The translations under genes were made by a program, and so were the position numbers. This document shows, one piece after another, positions 30,432-40,868 of a DNA stretch of 64,000 bases (position 1 is the stretch's first letter; each line of letters opens with the position of its first letter). The notes beneath the pieces are model-generated. The model did not search any database. It saw nothing but the letters and a program-made list of their open reading frames with translations, and was not told the origin of the DNA. Origin of the DNA: Nitrosomonas sp. (GTDB taxonomy: Bacteria > Pseudomonadota > Gammaproteobacteria > Burkholderiales > Nitrosomonadaceae); contig JAMXAG010000001.1 in assembly GCA_024281675.1 (NCBI GenBank), positions 186,001-250,000 on the forward strand. Reading direction: 5' to 3'.

Positions 30432-31387
30432 TGTATTCAAAAATCACTGGTACTGGTAGTTATTTACCCGACAAAATCCTCACCAACCAAGACTTGGAAA
30501 GTATGGTTGATACCAGTGATGAATGGATACGCTCCCGTACTGGCATCACGCAACGCCATATTGCGGGAGAAAATCAGGTTGCAAGTGATTTGGCATTGTA
30601 TGCCAGTCAAAATGCTATGCAAGCTGCTGGAGTAACAAACAAAGATATCGACTTAATCATTGTTGCTACCACAACGCCAGATATGGTTTTTCCGAGTACT
30701 GCGTGTATATTGCAAAATAAATTGAGCATAGAAAATTGCCCAGCTTTTGACGTGCAAGCAGTTTGTAGCGGCTTTGTGTATGCTTTGGCTACGGCTGATA
30801 TGTTCGTCAGTTCGGGTAAATGTCGCAATGCACTCGTGGTAGGTACTGAAATTTATTCTAAGTTGATTGATTGGAACGACCGCAGTACGTGTGTTTTGTT
30901 TGGAGACGGTGCCGGTGCAGTGGTGCTTTCACAGAGCGATCGCCCTGGTATATTATCTACACACTTGCATGCTAGCGGAGATTATTGCAATGTGTTGTCG
31001 GTTCCAGGCAGTATTAGCGGCGGAAAAGTTCAAGGTAATCCTTATATCAATATGGAAGGCAGCGTCGTTTTTAAATTTGCTGTCAAAGTACTTGAGGAAG
31101 TCGTTCAAGAAGCTGTGGCAAAAAATAACCTCCAGCCTGCGGATATTGATTGGTTAATACCGCATCAGGCCAATATTCGTATCATACAATCGACAGCAAA
31201 AAAACTAGGTATACCGATGGATAAAGTTGTGGTGGCGGTAGATAAGCATGGCAATACTTCGGCGGCATCGATTCCGCTTGCACTCGATATTGCTGTACGC
31301 GATGGTCGTATTCAACCGGACCAATTGGTTCTGCTAGAAGGCGTTGGCGGCGGCTTTACCTGGGGCGCCGTTTTACTACGCTGGTAA
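30431..31387 (+). CDS. fabH: beta-ketoacyl-ACP synthase III
   Basis: Condenses acetyl-CoA with malonyl-ACP to start fatty-acid synthesis. 318 aa. The catalytic triad is visible: Cys in [12 protein letters not shown], His in [12 protein letters not shown] and Asn in [11 protein letters not shown]. The start overlaps the plsX stop by one base. fabD follows after 2 bp. Confidence 0.97.
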   Translation: MYSKITGTGSYLPDKILTNQDLESMVDTSDEWIRSRTGITQRHIAGENQVASDLALYASQNAMQAAGVTNKDIDLIIVATTTPDMVFPSTACILQNKLSIENCPAFDVQAVCSGFVYALATADMFVSSGKCRNALVVGTEIYSKLIDWNDRSTCVLFGDGAGAVVLSQSDRPGILSTHLHASGDYCNVLSVPGSISGGKVQGNPYINMEGSVVFKFAVKVLEEVVQEAVAKNNLQPADIDWLIPHQANIRIIQSTAKKLGIPMDKVVVAVDKHGNTSAASIPLALDIAVRDGRIQPDQLVLLEGVGGGFTWGAVLLRW

Positions 31388-31389
31388 TT

Positions 31390-32328
31390 ATGAAAGTCGC
31401 ATTCGTTTTTCCTGGTCAAGGTTCTCAATCGGTCGGCATGATGAACGGCTATTCTGATTTATCAGAAATCCAACAAACTTTTACAGAAGCATCTGAGGCA
31501 CTCCATCAAGATTTGTGGTCGCTGGTTTGCACGGGTTCGGCAGATGATCTCAATCAGACAGTGAATACACAACCTTTGATGCTTACAGCGGGTGTTGCAG
31601 TGTATCGTGCCTGGCAAAGTTTGGGTGGCAGCGCTCCCACAATTCTTGCAGGTCACAGTTTGGGTGAATATACCGCGTTAGTTGCATCGGAAGTGTTGGG
31701 TTTTAGAGATGCTCTTGAATTGGTGCGTTTCCGTGCACAATCAATGCAACAAGCTGTCCCCGAGGGTGTGGGGGCAATGGCGGCAATCTTGGGGTTGGAA
31801 GAAAATATTATTCATGCAGTATGCGCTGACATAACTGGTCAAGCCAAAGACGAAGTAGTCGAAGTGGCTAACCTCAATTCAATCGGACAAATTGTTATTG
31901 CTGGACATCAGCATGCTGTCCAGAAAGCAATTACAATGATGCAGTCTCATGGCGCAAAGCGTACGATCATGCTTCCTGTTAGCATTCCTTCGCATTGCTC
32001 ACTGATGCAACCAGCGGCTAATAATATGCAACAGCAATTGGCACAAAAAACTTTAAATGTACCCAAGCTACCGATCTTGCATAATGCAGATGTAACATCA
32101 CATATTGATGCAGCATCAATCAAAGGTATTCTTATTCAGCAGCTTGTTAAACCCGTGCGGTGGATAGATACGATACACGCTTTTGCAAATCAAGGGGTAA
32201 CGCATATTGTTGAGTGTGGTCCCGGCAAAGTTTTAATGGGATTGAACAAACGTATAGAACCTAAATTACAGCATTTATCTTTATCCGATCGACAATCAAT
32301 CGAGCAAGCTGTTAATCTTTTACAATAA
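31390..32328 (+). CDS. fabD: malonyl-CoA:ACP transacylase
   Basis: Transfers malonyl groups from CoA to ACP. 312 aa. N-terminal AFVFPGQGSQSVGM, nucleophile Ser in AGHSLGEYTALVASE and His in PVSIPSHCSLM are all present. It is tightly coupled to fabH, with a short gap to fabG. Confidence 0.97.
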   Translation: MKVAFVFPGQGSQSVGMMNGYSDLSEIQQTFTEASEALHQDLWSLVCTGSADDLNQTVNTQPLMLTAGVAVYRAWQSLGGSAPTILAGHSLGEYTALVASEVLGFRDALELVRFRAQSMQQAVPEGVGAMAAILGLEENIIHAVCADITGQAKDEVVEVANLNSIGQIVIAGHQHAVQKAITMMQSHGAKRTIMLPVSIPSHCSLMQPAANNMQQQLAQKTLNVPKLPILHNADVTSHIDAASIKGILIQQLVKPVRWIDTIHAFANQGVTHIVECGPGKVLMGLNKRIEPKLQHLSLSDRQSIEQAVNLLQ

Positions 32329-32386
32329 TAAAAATTATGAAAAGTATTTATAAAAAATTACGCATGCTGTGCATGGAGGTGTTATT

Positions 32387-33124
32387 TTGGAAAATAAAAT
32401 AGCGCTTGTTACGGGGGCGAGTCGTGGAATAGGGCAGGCCATTGCACTCAAGCTAGGGCAGAATGGGGCTGTTGTAGTGGGTGCTGCAACAACTGAAAAT
32501 GGTGCTAATACTATTACGCAGTATCTTGAGAAATCAGGCATTAAAGGAAGCGGCATTGTTCTCAATGTAAATAACGTAGAACAAATTGATCAAGCATTTC
32601 AAAAAATTCGCGAGAAGTTTGGTGAAGTTGAAATTCTGGTTAACAATGCTGGAATTACGCGTGATAATTTATTGGTACGCATGAAGGACGAAGAATGGGA
32701 TGATATTCTTGAAACCGACCTTAAATCCGTGTTTCGTTTAAGTCGGGGAGTGCTGCGTGCTATGATGAAAACACGTTATGGGCGAATTATCAATATTTCA
32801 TCTGTGGTTGGTTCCATGGGTAATGTGGGGCAAGCTAATTATGCAGCTGCGAAAGCAGGCATGATTGGATTTACCAAATCATTAGCGCGCGAAGTCGGCA
32901 GTCGCAATATTACTGTGAACTGTGTGTCGCCTGGTTTTATCGATACGGACATGACACGATCATTGCCTAATGAGCATCAGCAAAGTTTGATTCAACATGT
33001 TCCTGTTGGCAGGTTAGGTCGTCCTGAAGAAGTCGCTGCAGCAACTGCTTTTCTTGCCTCATCGGCAGCAAGCTATATTACGGGTACTACGCTGCATGTA
33101 AATGGTGGAATGTATATGGATTAA
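32387..33124 (+). CDS. fabG: 3-oxoacyl-ACP reductase
   Basis: NADPH-dependent reduction of 3-oxoacyl-ACP. TTG at 32387 is the preferred start because TGGAGGTG lies about 8 nt before it; an ATG at 32369 would overlap that ribosome-binding site. The resulting 245 aa matches the normal length (E. coli 244). The Rossmann motif TGASRGIG, catalytic Ser in INISSVVGSMG and YAAAKAG (Tyr, Lys) are present. Confidence 0.95.
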   Translation: MENKIALVTGASRGIGQAIALKLGQNGAVVVGAATTENGANTITQYLEKSGIKGSGIVLNVNNVEQIDQAFQKIREKFGEVEILVNNAGITRDNLLVRMKDEEWDDILETDLKSVFRLSRGVLRAMMKTRYGRIINISSVVGSMGNVGQANYAAAKAGMIGFTKSLAREVGSRNITVNCVSPGFIDTDMTRSLPNEHQQSLIQHVPVGRLGRPEEVAAATAFLASSAASYITGTTLHVNGGMYMD

Positions 33125-33298
33125 TTACTTATCTGCGAGATATTCAGAAGATAAAAATATGACCTATTTATAAACTAAGGATTTTTGAATGACAAAAATC
33201 TTGGAAAAGACAAAAAATAAAGGATGTTGCAGTTTTGTTGGATTCAAAAATTTGTTAAAATGAAAAAGTTTTTCTTACCTGAAAAGGAATGTATTTAG

Positions 33299-33535
33299 AT
33301 GGAAAATATTGAGCAGCGTATTAAAAAGATTGTTGCTGAACAATTGGGTGTAAATGAAGCAGAAGTTAAGAATGAATCGTCGTTCGTTAACGATTTAGGT
33401 GCTGATTCACTGGATACGGTTGAATTGGTCATGGCATTAGAAGAAGAATTTGACTGCGAAATTCCTGATGAACAAGCAGAAAAAATCAATACTGTCCAAG
33501 AAGCGATTGATTACGTGTCTGCTCACACCAATTAG
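33299..33535 (+). CDS. acpP: acyl carrier protein
   Basis: 78 aa acidic carrier protein. The phosphopantetheine Ser is in [24 protein letters not shown] lies about 10 nt upstream of the ATG. The 174-bp gap after fabG could hold its own promoter, as usual for this abundant protein. fabF follows. Confidence 0.98.
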   Translation: MENIEQRIKKIVAEQLGVNEAEVKNESSFVNDLGADSLDTVELVMALEEEFDCEIPDEQAEKINTVQEAIDYVSAHTN

Positions 33536-33576
33536 AAGTCCTGTTCTTTTAGTTTTCATCAACGAATGGAGTTATT

Positions 33577-34818
33577 TTGTCCAAACGTAGAGTAGTAATT
33601 ACTGGGCTAGGTATTGTCTCGCCTGTTGGAAATGCGGTGGAAAGCGCTTGGGAAAATATCATTTCAGGTAAATCTGGAATTACTAGGATTAGCCGATTTG
33701 ATGCTTCTAATTTCGCCTCACAAATTGCGGGCGAAGTGAAAGATTTTGATATACAAGCGTATCTGTCGGTCAAAGAAGCAAGGCGCATGGATACTTTTAT
33801 TCATTTTGGTATGGCGGCTGGGATTCAAGCTATCCGCGATGCAAATCTGGAAGACTTGACCCATCTTGATGCTGAAAGAATTGGCGTCAATATCGGATCG
33901 GGTATTGGTGGATTGCCGATGATAGAAAATACTGACGCTGTTTATCATGCAGGCGGACCGCGCAAAATATCTCCTTTTTTTATTCCCAGCACCATCATTA
34001 ACATGATCGCTGGTAATTTGTCCATTATGTACGGATATAAAGGGCCTAATATAGCGATCGTTACAGCGTGCACCACTGCTACGCATAGCATTGGTCATTC
34101 GGCGCGAATGATTGAATACGGTGATGCAGATGTCATGGTATGCGGTGGCGCAGAATCTTGCGTGACACCGCTTGCCATTGGTGGGTTTTCTGCTGCTAAA
34201 GCGCTATCGACAAGCAATGATAGTCCCGCATCTGCGAGTCGTCCCTGGGATATTGCCCGTGATGGTTTTGTACTCGGAGAAGGTGCGGGTGTTTTAGTCA
34301 TAGAAGAAATGCACCATGCTCAAAAACGCGGCGCAAAAATTTACGCTGAGCTAGCAGGTTTTGGTATGAGTGCAGATGCATTTCATATGACTGCGCCAAG
34401 TGATGATGGGGAAGGTGCAGCTCGATGCATGTCGGGTGCATTGAAAAATGCAGCAATGAATGTCGATGAAGTCGATTATGTTAATGCGCATGGCACTTCT
34501 ACACCACTGGGCGATTTTGCTGAAACGGTTGCAGTTAAACGTTGTTTTGGAAATCATTCAAACAAACTTGCGGTTAGTTCAACAAAATCGATGACAGGGC
34601 ACTTATTAGGTGCTGCGGGTGGAGTAGAAGCCATATTTTCTGTACTTGCAATTCATCACCAAATTGCACCGCCCACGATTAATCTTGTCAATCAAGACCC
34701 ACAATGCGATTTGGATTACGTTCCGAATGTGGCGAGAGAAATGCCTATTAAAGTTGCATTGTCCAATTCCTTTGGATTTGGAGGCACAAACGGAACACTT
34801 GTGTTTCGAAAAATTTAG
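33577..34818 (+). CDS. fabF: beta-ketoacyl-ACP synthase II
   Basis: Elongating condensing enzyme, 413 aa. TTG start at 33577 with GGAG about 10 nt upstream. The catalytic Cys is in [11 protein letters not shown], with His in [11 protein letters not shown] and in [13 protein letters not shown]. Last of the fatty-acid genes here; mltG begins 3 bp downstream. Confidence 0.97.
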   Translation: MSKRRVVITGLGIVSPVGNAVESAWENIISGKSGITRISRFDASNFASQIAGEVKDFDIQAYLSVKEARRMDTFIHFGMAAGIQAIRDANLEDLTHLDAERIGVNIGSGIGGLPMIENTDAVYHAGGPRKISPFFIPSTIINMIAGNLSIMYGYKGPNIAIVTACTTATHSIGHSARMIEYGDADVMVCGGAESCVTPLAIGGFSAAKALSTSNDSPASASRPWDIARDGFVLGEGAGVLVIEEMHHAQKRGAKIYAELAGFGMSADAFHMTAPSDDGEGAARCMSGALKNAAMNVDEVDYVNAHGTSTPLGDFAETVAVKRCFGNHSNKLAVSSTKSMTGHLLGAAGGVEAIFSVLAIHHQIAPPTINLVNQDPQCDLDYVPNVAREMPIKVALSNSFGFGGTNGTLVFRKI

Positions 34819-34821
34819 CAC

Positions 34822-35829
34822 ATGACGTGGTGGATGCGTACGCTAACAGGCATTCTGTTTGCTATTATATTGGTAATAATGTTAGCGGTAAGCTGGTTTT
34901 ATTTGCACGTTCATTCATCCATTACCTTACCAACAAAACCCTTTGAGTTGTCGATTCAATCGGGCAGCAACCTCAATCAAGTCGCTAAGCAATTGGCTGA
35001 AGCAGGTATAATTCCGACCAAATGGTCTTTCATTTTGCTCGCACGTTACTTGGATCAAGAATCTGCAATTAAAGCAGGTGACTATGAAATTTCAGAAGAC
35101 CTGACACAGATCGCATTGCTGCGTTATCTGACAAAAGGTGACAGCAAACAAAGAGAAATAACATTTATCGAGGGTTGGACATTTGCGCAATTGCGTAGGA
35201 CACTCAACGATCACCCTGATATAAAGCATGACTCGATTGAGCTCAGTGAGTTACAAATCCTGCAACATATTGGCGCCACTGAAACGTTAGCGGAAGGGCT
35301 TTTCTTCCCGGATACCTATTTCTTTGCTCGCGGTGACAGTGATCTTAATGTTTTTCGTCGTGCTTATCAGGCGATGCAGAACCATCTGCAAATACATTGG
35401 TTGGCGCGCTCGGAATTACTACCGCTTACCACCCCCTATGAAGCTTTGATTCTTGCTTCAATCATTGAAAAAGAAACAGGGTTGGAAAGTGATCGGCCTG
35501 AAATCGCTGGGGTTTTCATCAATCGACTCCGAAAAGGGATGCGTTTACAAACCGATCCGACTGTCATTTACGGCTTAGGCAAAGAATTTGACGGTAATTT
35601 ACGTAAAAAAGATTTGCTTGCAGATCATGCATACAACACCTATACTCGTGCGGGTTTGCCTCCCACCCCAATTGCATTACCTGGTCTTGCTTCTATTCGT
35701 GCTGCACTGAATCCAGTTCAAACCGAAGCGCTGTATTTTGTTGCAAAAGGTAATGGTGAGTCACATTTTTCTACTAATTTAATCGATCATAACAAAGCGG
35801 TCAATGAGTACCAAAAACGACAAAAATAA
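34822..35829 (+). CDS. mltG: endolytic murein transglycosylase MltG
   Basis: Cleaves nascent peptidoglycan strands and so sets glycan length. 335 aa with one N-terminal membrane helix (ILFAIILVIMLAVSWFYL) and a periplasmic YceG domain. The catalytic Glu is in ASIIEKETGLESDRPEIAG, followed by RLQTDPTVIYG. It follows fabF immediately, the usual position in this cluster. The expected next genes tmk and holB are not here. Confidence 0.95.
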   Translation: MTWWMRTLTGILFAIILVIMLAVSWFYLHVHSSITLPTKPFELSIQSGSNLNQVAKQLAEAGIIPTKWSFILLARYLDQESAIKAGDYEISEDLTQIALLRYLTKGDSKQREITFIEGWTFAQLRRTLNDHPDIKHDSIELSELQILQHIGATETLAEGLFFPDTYFFARGDSDLNVFRRAYQAMQNHLQIHWLARSELLPLTTPYEALILASIIEKETGLESDRPEIAGVFINRLRKGMRLQTDPTVIYGLGKEFDGNLRKKDLLADHAYNTYTRAGLPPTPIALPGLASIRAALNPVQTEALYFVAKGNGESHFSTNLIDHNKAVNEYQKRQK

Positions 35830-35877
35830 TCTTGCCGCAGGCTATTTTGAGTCAGAGTTTTACCTCCATGAGGTCAA

Positions 35878-38556
35878 ATGACGCAATTTTCGATTGTAAT
35901 ACCCACACTCAATGAATCTGAGAACATCGATTCACTGTTAGGACGTCTATTTGCGCTTAATTTTCCTGCGGGTCATTTTGAAGTTATTGTTGTTGATGAT
36001 GGTTCTGCTGATGGTACACAGGATAAAGTCAGAGCCTGGAGCATCAATTCGAATGTTCGCTTAATAGAGAGAAAAGCCAAGCCTGATTTGACTGCTTCTA
36101 TACTTGCAGGTGTAGCAGTTGCTCAAAGCGAAGTGATTGTTGTCATGGATGCTGACTTGAGCCATTCACCGGAAAGTGTTCCAGCAGTTGTTTCACCCAT
36201 ACTCGAAGGTCAATATGATATCGCTGTGGGTAGTCGCTATATCCCAGGCGGCAGTATAGAAAACTGGCCGCTACACCGAAAGTTGTTATCACGGATTGGG
36301 GGATGGATAGCGCGTCCGATTTGCGATGTGAATGATGCTACCTCGGGTTTTTTTGCGTTTCGCCGAGAGCTTGCCAACAGTATTTCGAATGAAGCACAAG
36401 GCTATAAAATTCTGCTCGAATTGCTCATGGCTAATCATGGGAAAATACGTACTACAGAGATCCCGATTTGTTTTAGGGATCGTACGCATGGTACCTCCAA
36501 ATTATCTTTATTTCATCAGCAAGCCTATTTGCAGCGTTTGATTACGCTGGCAGGCGGCACGGCTACATTAAATACAGCAGGTCGTTTTGCGATTGTGGGT
36601 CTGATCGGTGTCGTCATTGATGCATTGGTCTTCCAGTGGATGATGGCACAGAGTGCAGGACTTGCTTTGTCCCATTTTGTCAGTTTTTTCGTAGCTGCCA
36701 CCAGTAACTATATCTTTAATTCAAAATGGTCATTCCGGGAGCATCACGCGGGTTATTTGCGCTGGAATCATTTTGGCCGTTTTTTAATGGTTGCTGCGTT
36801 GGCATTACTATTACGCGGTGGCGTATTGGCATTGTTGGTGTATGTTTGGGAACTGCCACCCCTATTGGCTATTTTTCCAGCCATTGTGACGACCGCGGTC
36901 GTTAATTATCTCGGATCCGCATTTTATGTTTTTCCAAATAAAAGTAAAGTTACGCCATTAGAAATTCGCTGGCGGACAGCAGCAATCGGGATTTTTGTAT
37001 TCGCGATCTTGTTACGTCTGGTCTATGCCGGATTGGCAGAATTGATACCTGATGAAGCCTATTATTGGCAATATTCGCAGCATATGGATTTAGGTTATTA
37101 CGATCATCCGCCGATGGTTTCGTGGTTGATTTGGCTTGGAACGACCGTATTTGGCCATAATGAATTCGGTGTGCGGATCGGTTCACTATTATGCGGTTTT
37201 ATTGCGATTGGTTATTTGTATGCATTTGCATCCAATCTCTATAACAAATCAACTGCCATGTTGAGTGTGTTGCTGATGGTGGTTTTGCCAGTTGGGTTTG
37301 TTTCGGGCTTATTGATGATGCCGGATGCATCGCTTGTAGCCGCATGGATGGCTACGCTCTACTATATGGAACGTGCATTGCTATCCGGTCAACGCAGCGC
37401 CTGGTTGGGCATGGGAATCGCTTTTGGCATTGGCTTATTATCCAAATATACTTTGGGGTTGTTGGGAATAGCCGCATTGGTATTTGTGATTGTCGACCCT
37501 ATTGCACGGCGTTGGATGATGCGACCGTACCCTTATCTTTCCGCCTTGTTAGCTTTGTTATTATTTTCTCCCGTTATTTACTGGAACTATACCAACGCTT
37601 GGGCATCCTTTGCGTTTCAATCGCATCGGGTTCTAACTGATGGTTATGCCTTTTCTGTACACCACTTTATTCTTCATGTTTTAATTTTATTGACGCCAGT
37701 AGGCTTTATTGCTGCAGCATGGGCATTTTTTGCAAAAATCAAGCTACAAGACGCTCAACATGAAGCACGGCAACGTTTGTTTGTGCAGATTTTTACGGGT
37801 ATACCTTTGTTAATTTGTTTGGCACTGAGCACGTTCGATACTCCGCGTTTTCATTGGACAGGCCCTATCTGGTTGGCATTGTTGCCGAGTATCTCGTGGA
37901 TGATTATTCAAATAGACCATCACAATAATACCTTTTTCCAGCGTATGCGATCTGCATGGCGAATCACTATTGTGATTTGCGTGTTTTCGTATGCACTACT
38001 GTTACATTATATTGTGCTGGGTATTCCGGGCGTTCCCTATCAGTTTTTCACTGAACATTATTTCTGGCGAGAGAGCGCTAAAGAAGTCAACCAAATTGCC
38101 GAGCGGGTTAGAAGTGAAAGCGGTCAAGAACCAATCATTATTGGCATGAGTAAATGGTCTGTAGCGAGTGCATTATATTTTTATACCCACGGGCAAGATA
38201 AACCTTTGGATATTCGATCGCGTAATATTTTTGGTGACAGTGCGGCCATGTATGATTTTTGGCTCCCTTCCCAACATCCTTCGGATCGACCGATCATACA
38301 GATCGGGATGAAACGTCATCATCTGGAAAGAACCCGGAAAGGTGTCGAAGGAATTGACGTTGAAAAACTATTGGAGCAACCGGGCAGCATTGAGTACAAA
38401 GTTATTGAACGTTATGGTGTGCCAGTACGGAAATTGTATTACCGTATTTCAGAAGGATTTAAGGGGGGTATCGACTATCTATGCAATGATGAAGGGCAAC
38501 GTGGGATACTCTTGGCTTCGGATAGCAATGCGTGCATTAAGTACCGAAGGCATTAA
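35878..38556 (+). CDS. GT2 - GtrA - GT39 membrane glycosyltransferase fusion
   Basis: 892 aa with three modules. Residues 1-~230 are a GT2 dolichol-phosphate-mannose-synthase-like enzyme (FSIVIPTLNESENIDSLLGR, DDGSADGTQD, DADLSHSPE, VGSRYIPGGS). Residues ~235-360 are a four-helix GtrA domain (FAIVGLIGVVIDALVF, ATSNYIFNSKWSF). The rest is a GT39/ArnT-like polytopic glycosyltransferase (PDEAYYWQYSQHMDLGYYDH, MMPDASLVAAWMATLYY). The layout suggests that sugar is loaded on a lipid carrier, flipped and transferred outside by one polypeptide (inference). GT2-GtrA fusions are common; the added GT39 part is less so. The preceding GAGGTCAA gives a modest ribosome-binding site. Confidence 0.85.
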   Translation: MTQFSIVIPTLNESENIDSLLGRLFALNFPAGHFEVIVVDDGSADGTQDKVRAWSINSNVRLIERKAKPDLTASILAGVAVAQSEVIVVMDADLSHSPESVPAVVSPILEGQYDIAVGSRYIPGGSIENWPLHRKLLSRIGGWIARPICDVNDATSGFFAFRRELANSISNEAQGYKILLELLMANHGKIRTTEIPICFRDRTHGTSKLSLFHQQAYLQRLITLAGGTATLNTAGRFAIVGLIGVVIDALVFQWMMAQSAGLALSHFVSFFVAATSNYIFNSKWSFREHHAGYLRWNHFGRFLMVAALALLLRGGVLALLVYVWELPPLLAIFPAIVTTAVVNYLGSAFYVFPNKSKVTPLEIRWRTAAIGIFVFAILLRLVYAGLAELIPDEAYYWQYSQHMDLGYYDHPPMVSWLIWLGTTVFGHNEFGVRIGSLLCGFIAIGYLYAFASNLYNKSTAMLSVLLMVVLPVGFVSGLLMMPDASLVAAWMATLYYMERALLSGQRSAWLGMGIAFGIGLLSKYTLGLLGIAALVFVIVDPIARRWMMRPYPYLSALLALLLFSPVIYWNYTNAWASFAFQSHRVLTDGYAFSVHHFILHVLILLTPVGFIAAAWAFFAKIKLQDAQHEARQRLFVQIFTGIPLLICLALSTFDTPRFHWTGPIWLALLPSISWMIIQIDHHNNTFFQRMRSAWRITIVICVFSYALLLHYIVLGIPGVPYQFFTEHYFWRESAKEVNQIAERVRSESGQEPIIIGMSKWSVASALYFYTHGQDKPLDIRSRNIFGDSAAMYDFWLPSQHPSDRPIIQIGMKRHHLERTRKGVEGIDVEKLLEQPGSIEYKVIERYGVPVRKLYYRISEGFKGGIDYLCNDEGQRGILLASDSNACIKYRRH

Positions 38557-38568
38557 TTTCCGGTTTGT

Positions 38569-39015
38569 TTAACGCATCGAATATTCTACGATTTTCCAGC
38601 CTTCACTATCGACTGTATCATTTGACTTGACTAATGTAATAGCTTCAAGAGCAAGTCCTTTCTCTGAAAAAGTGGTGTAGAACTGCAATATGACATAGTC
38701 TCCATCCGGAAACCCGGAAAGTGATTTTGCAGAGTTTGCTGTGGCAATATAGCGCGCATTTGGCGTTCCGCGTGACTTACGCAGCTCAGCTACTGTTTTA
38801 ACCCACTCCTGCTGCGAAGTTTTTTTCTGCAATAAAGGCGATGCCTGTTGCCAACCATCTGCGTATTTTTCATTATCGATCAACACTAGCCAGGTACGTG
38901 CGCTTCCTTCAACTTGTTCCAGTATATTATTGGTTTCTGTTGCATAGGCATGCGACAACATGCAGGCAACTACCATCCAAAATACCATCAATTTTTTTAA
39001 CAATGCAGTTTTCAT
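38569..39015 (-). CDS. DUF4019 domain secreted protein
   Basis: 148 aa from ATG at 39015 (a TTG at 39036 is less likely). Signal peptide MKTALLKKLMVFWMVVACML, cleaved near YATE. The mature part carries the DUF4019 pattern: WLVLIDNEKYADGWQQASPL, then QQEWVKTVAELRKSRG and DYVILQFYTTFSEK. The family is periplasmic and of unknown function. It lies 38 bp downstream of the ZIP transporter on the same strand and may be co-transcribed with it. Confidence 0.8.
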   Translation of the reverse strand: MKTALLKKLMVFWMVVACMLSHAYATETNNILEQVEGSARTWLVLIDNEKYADGWQQASPLLQKKTSQQEWVKTVAELRKSRGTPNARYIATANSAKSLSGFPDGDYVILQFYTTFSEKGLALEAITLVKSNDTVDSEGWKIVEYSMR

Positions 39016-39053
39016 AAATTTGTAAATACCTATCAAAATAAAATCTTATACAC

Positions 39054-39854
39054 TCAATCGTGAGGGAAAAAGTTTCCCATCAACCAAATCGAGGCAATTC
39101 CTAATAAAATCAAGCTAACCTGCTGTATGGTCGCACGAATTTCTGGTCTTCGATGCAAGCCCGGAATCAAATCGGACATCGCAACATAAATCATGCTGGC
39201 GGAAGCAAAAGCCAGTAGCGGTTGCACTAAGTGATTCATATTATGCAACATAAAATAAGCGAGCACTCCTCCCACTACTGTGGCGAATGTTGAAAACAAA
39301 TTTAATAGAAAAGCCTGACGACGGGTATAGCCTGAATTCAGCAAAATGATGAAATCTCCGGCTTCTTGTGGAATTTCGTGCGCGATGATGGCGATTGAAG
39401 TCACAATTCCTAGTTGTACATCGACCATAAAAGCCGCCGCAATCAGAATGCCATCGACAAAATTATGAAATGTATCTCCAACAATCACCATCATTCCACT
39501 GCGTCCGTGATCGTGATCATTATGATGTGCTGCGGGTGAATGCTCACGTGGTAAATCGTGTACCTCACAGTCTTCGAGATGGCAATGACGCCACAATACT
39601 AATTTTTCCAGGATAAAAAAAACCAGAATACCGATCAATACCGTCATTGTTACTTGCATCGGGTTTTCCGCATGCTCAAATGCTTCAGGCAATGTATTGA
39701 GGAATGCGGCGCCTAACAAAGCACCGATGGCATAGGATACTAAAACAGATAGCCAGGATACTCGCGCGTTAAACGCTAGTATGGCTGCAAACAACAAACT
39801 CAACACACCGCCTAATAAGCTGACAGTGATAATCCAGGCGAGTGTTGACATCAA
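39054..39854 (-). CDS. ZIP family metal transporter
   Basis: 266 aa polytopic inner-membrane protein, likely taking up Zn or a related divalent ion. About eight helices. A His-rich cytoplasmic loop (HCHLEDCEVH, HHNDHDHG) precedes the metal-site helices: HNFVDGILIAAAF (TM4) and HEIPQEAGDFIILLNSG (TM5), both diagnostic of ZIP proteins. Ends with two further helices. Uptake specificity cannot be told. Confidence 0.9.
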   Translation of the reverse strand: MMSTLAWIITVSLLGGVLSLLFAAILAFNARVSWLSVLVSYAIGALLGAAFLNTLPEAFEHAENPMQVTMTVLIGILVFFILEKLVLWRHCHLEDCEVHDLPREHSPAAHHNDHDHGRSGMMVIVGDTFHNFVDGILIAAAFMVDVQLGIVTSIAIIAHEIPQEAGDFIILLNSGYTRRQAFLLNLFSTFATVVGGVLAYFMLHNMNHLVQPLLAFASASMIYVAMSDLIPGLHRRPEIRATIQQVSLILLGIASIWLMGNFFPHD

Positions 39855-39937
39855 TGGAATTTTAAGTAAATGCGCGATTATACCTGCTGCTAGCGCATAT
39901 GTTGAGGATCAAAGAAGAAAATACCTCAAAAAACGAA

Positions 39938-40684
39938 CTAGACCAACCAAATCAGCGCCGCCATGCGTCCAGTTTCACCATCACGGCGATAAGAAAAAAA
40001 TCGCGCAGAATCGCAATATGTGCAAATTCCCCCGCCATCAATCTGCGTGATGCCAGCACGCAATAAACGTTGCCGTGCTAACAAAAAAATATCAGCCAGC
40101 CATTTTTTTTTAACACTATCGGTTAGTACAAAAGCTTGTTCAGCTTGTTTATCCTGTTGAACAAATGCGTCATAAACCTCAGTACCTACTTCAAAGTGAT
40201 CCGGTCCAATTGCGGGACCAAGCCATGCTATTAAATCATTATGATTCACATGCATTGCAGTTACCGTTTGTTCAATAATTCCTCCCGCAAGTCCCCGCCA
40301 ACCAGCATGGATCACCGCTACTACGGTGCCAATTCGATCACATAACAGAATCGGCAAGCAATCTGCTACCATGACTGCGCAGACAATACCGCGTTGTTTT
40401 GTCATCGCAGCATCCGCTGGTATTATTGACGTAGTTTTCTCATCGACCCAAATCGAAGATATACCATGCACTTGCTCTAGCCACTTTGGTTCACTCGGTA
40501 AAAAGCGGCGTAACTGGGTACGGTTTTGTTCAACATGCAGCAAATCGTCGTTTACGTGTGTTCCCAAATTGAATGACGCATATTGCTGATTGCCGCCGCT
40601 GCTAAAACCACCTTGGCGCGTGGTGAATAAAGCTTTGACGTGATTGGGCGCTGGCCAATTGGGAATAATCCAATCGCTTGTCAT
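39938..40684 (-). CDS. pgeF: peptidoglycan editing factor PgeF (YfiH, laccase-domain)
   Basis: Cytoplasmic copper-oxidoreductase-fold protein implicated in removing wrong amino acids from peptidoglycan precursors. 248 aa from ATG at 40684 (a TTG at 40699 adds five residues). Conserved parts: HVKALFTTRQGGFSSG, VMVADCLPILLCD (Cys), VAVIHAGWRGLAGGI (His) and WLGPAIGPDHFEVG. The C-terminal CTYCDSARFFSYRRDGETGRM is typical. Confidence 0.92.
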   Translation of the reverse strand: MTSDWIIPNWPAPNHVKALFTTRQGGFSSGGNQQYASFNLGTHVNDDLLHVEQNRTQLRRFLPSEPKWLEQVHGISSIWVDEKTTSIIPADAAMTKQRGIVCAVMVADCLPILLCDRIGTVVAVIHAGWRGLAGGIIEQTVTAMHVNHNDLIAWLGPAIGPDHFEVGTEVYDAFVQQDKQAEQAFVLTDSVKKKWLADIFLLARQRLLRAGITQIDGGGICTYCDSARFFSYRRDGETGRMAALIWLV

Positions 40685-40868
40685 GCTATGTAAGTTCAAT
40701 TACGTTAATAAGATGTGGAGAAAATTCATCGTGAGTGACACTAAAAATCAGTCATCTCAACTGGGCGATGTGCATTGTTCTCAGGTAAAATAACCCTTTA
40801 AACACTGTAACATGAACAAATTCGATTTTCATAATAAATAATAAAAATATTCCTTATAGGTGTAATCA

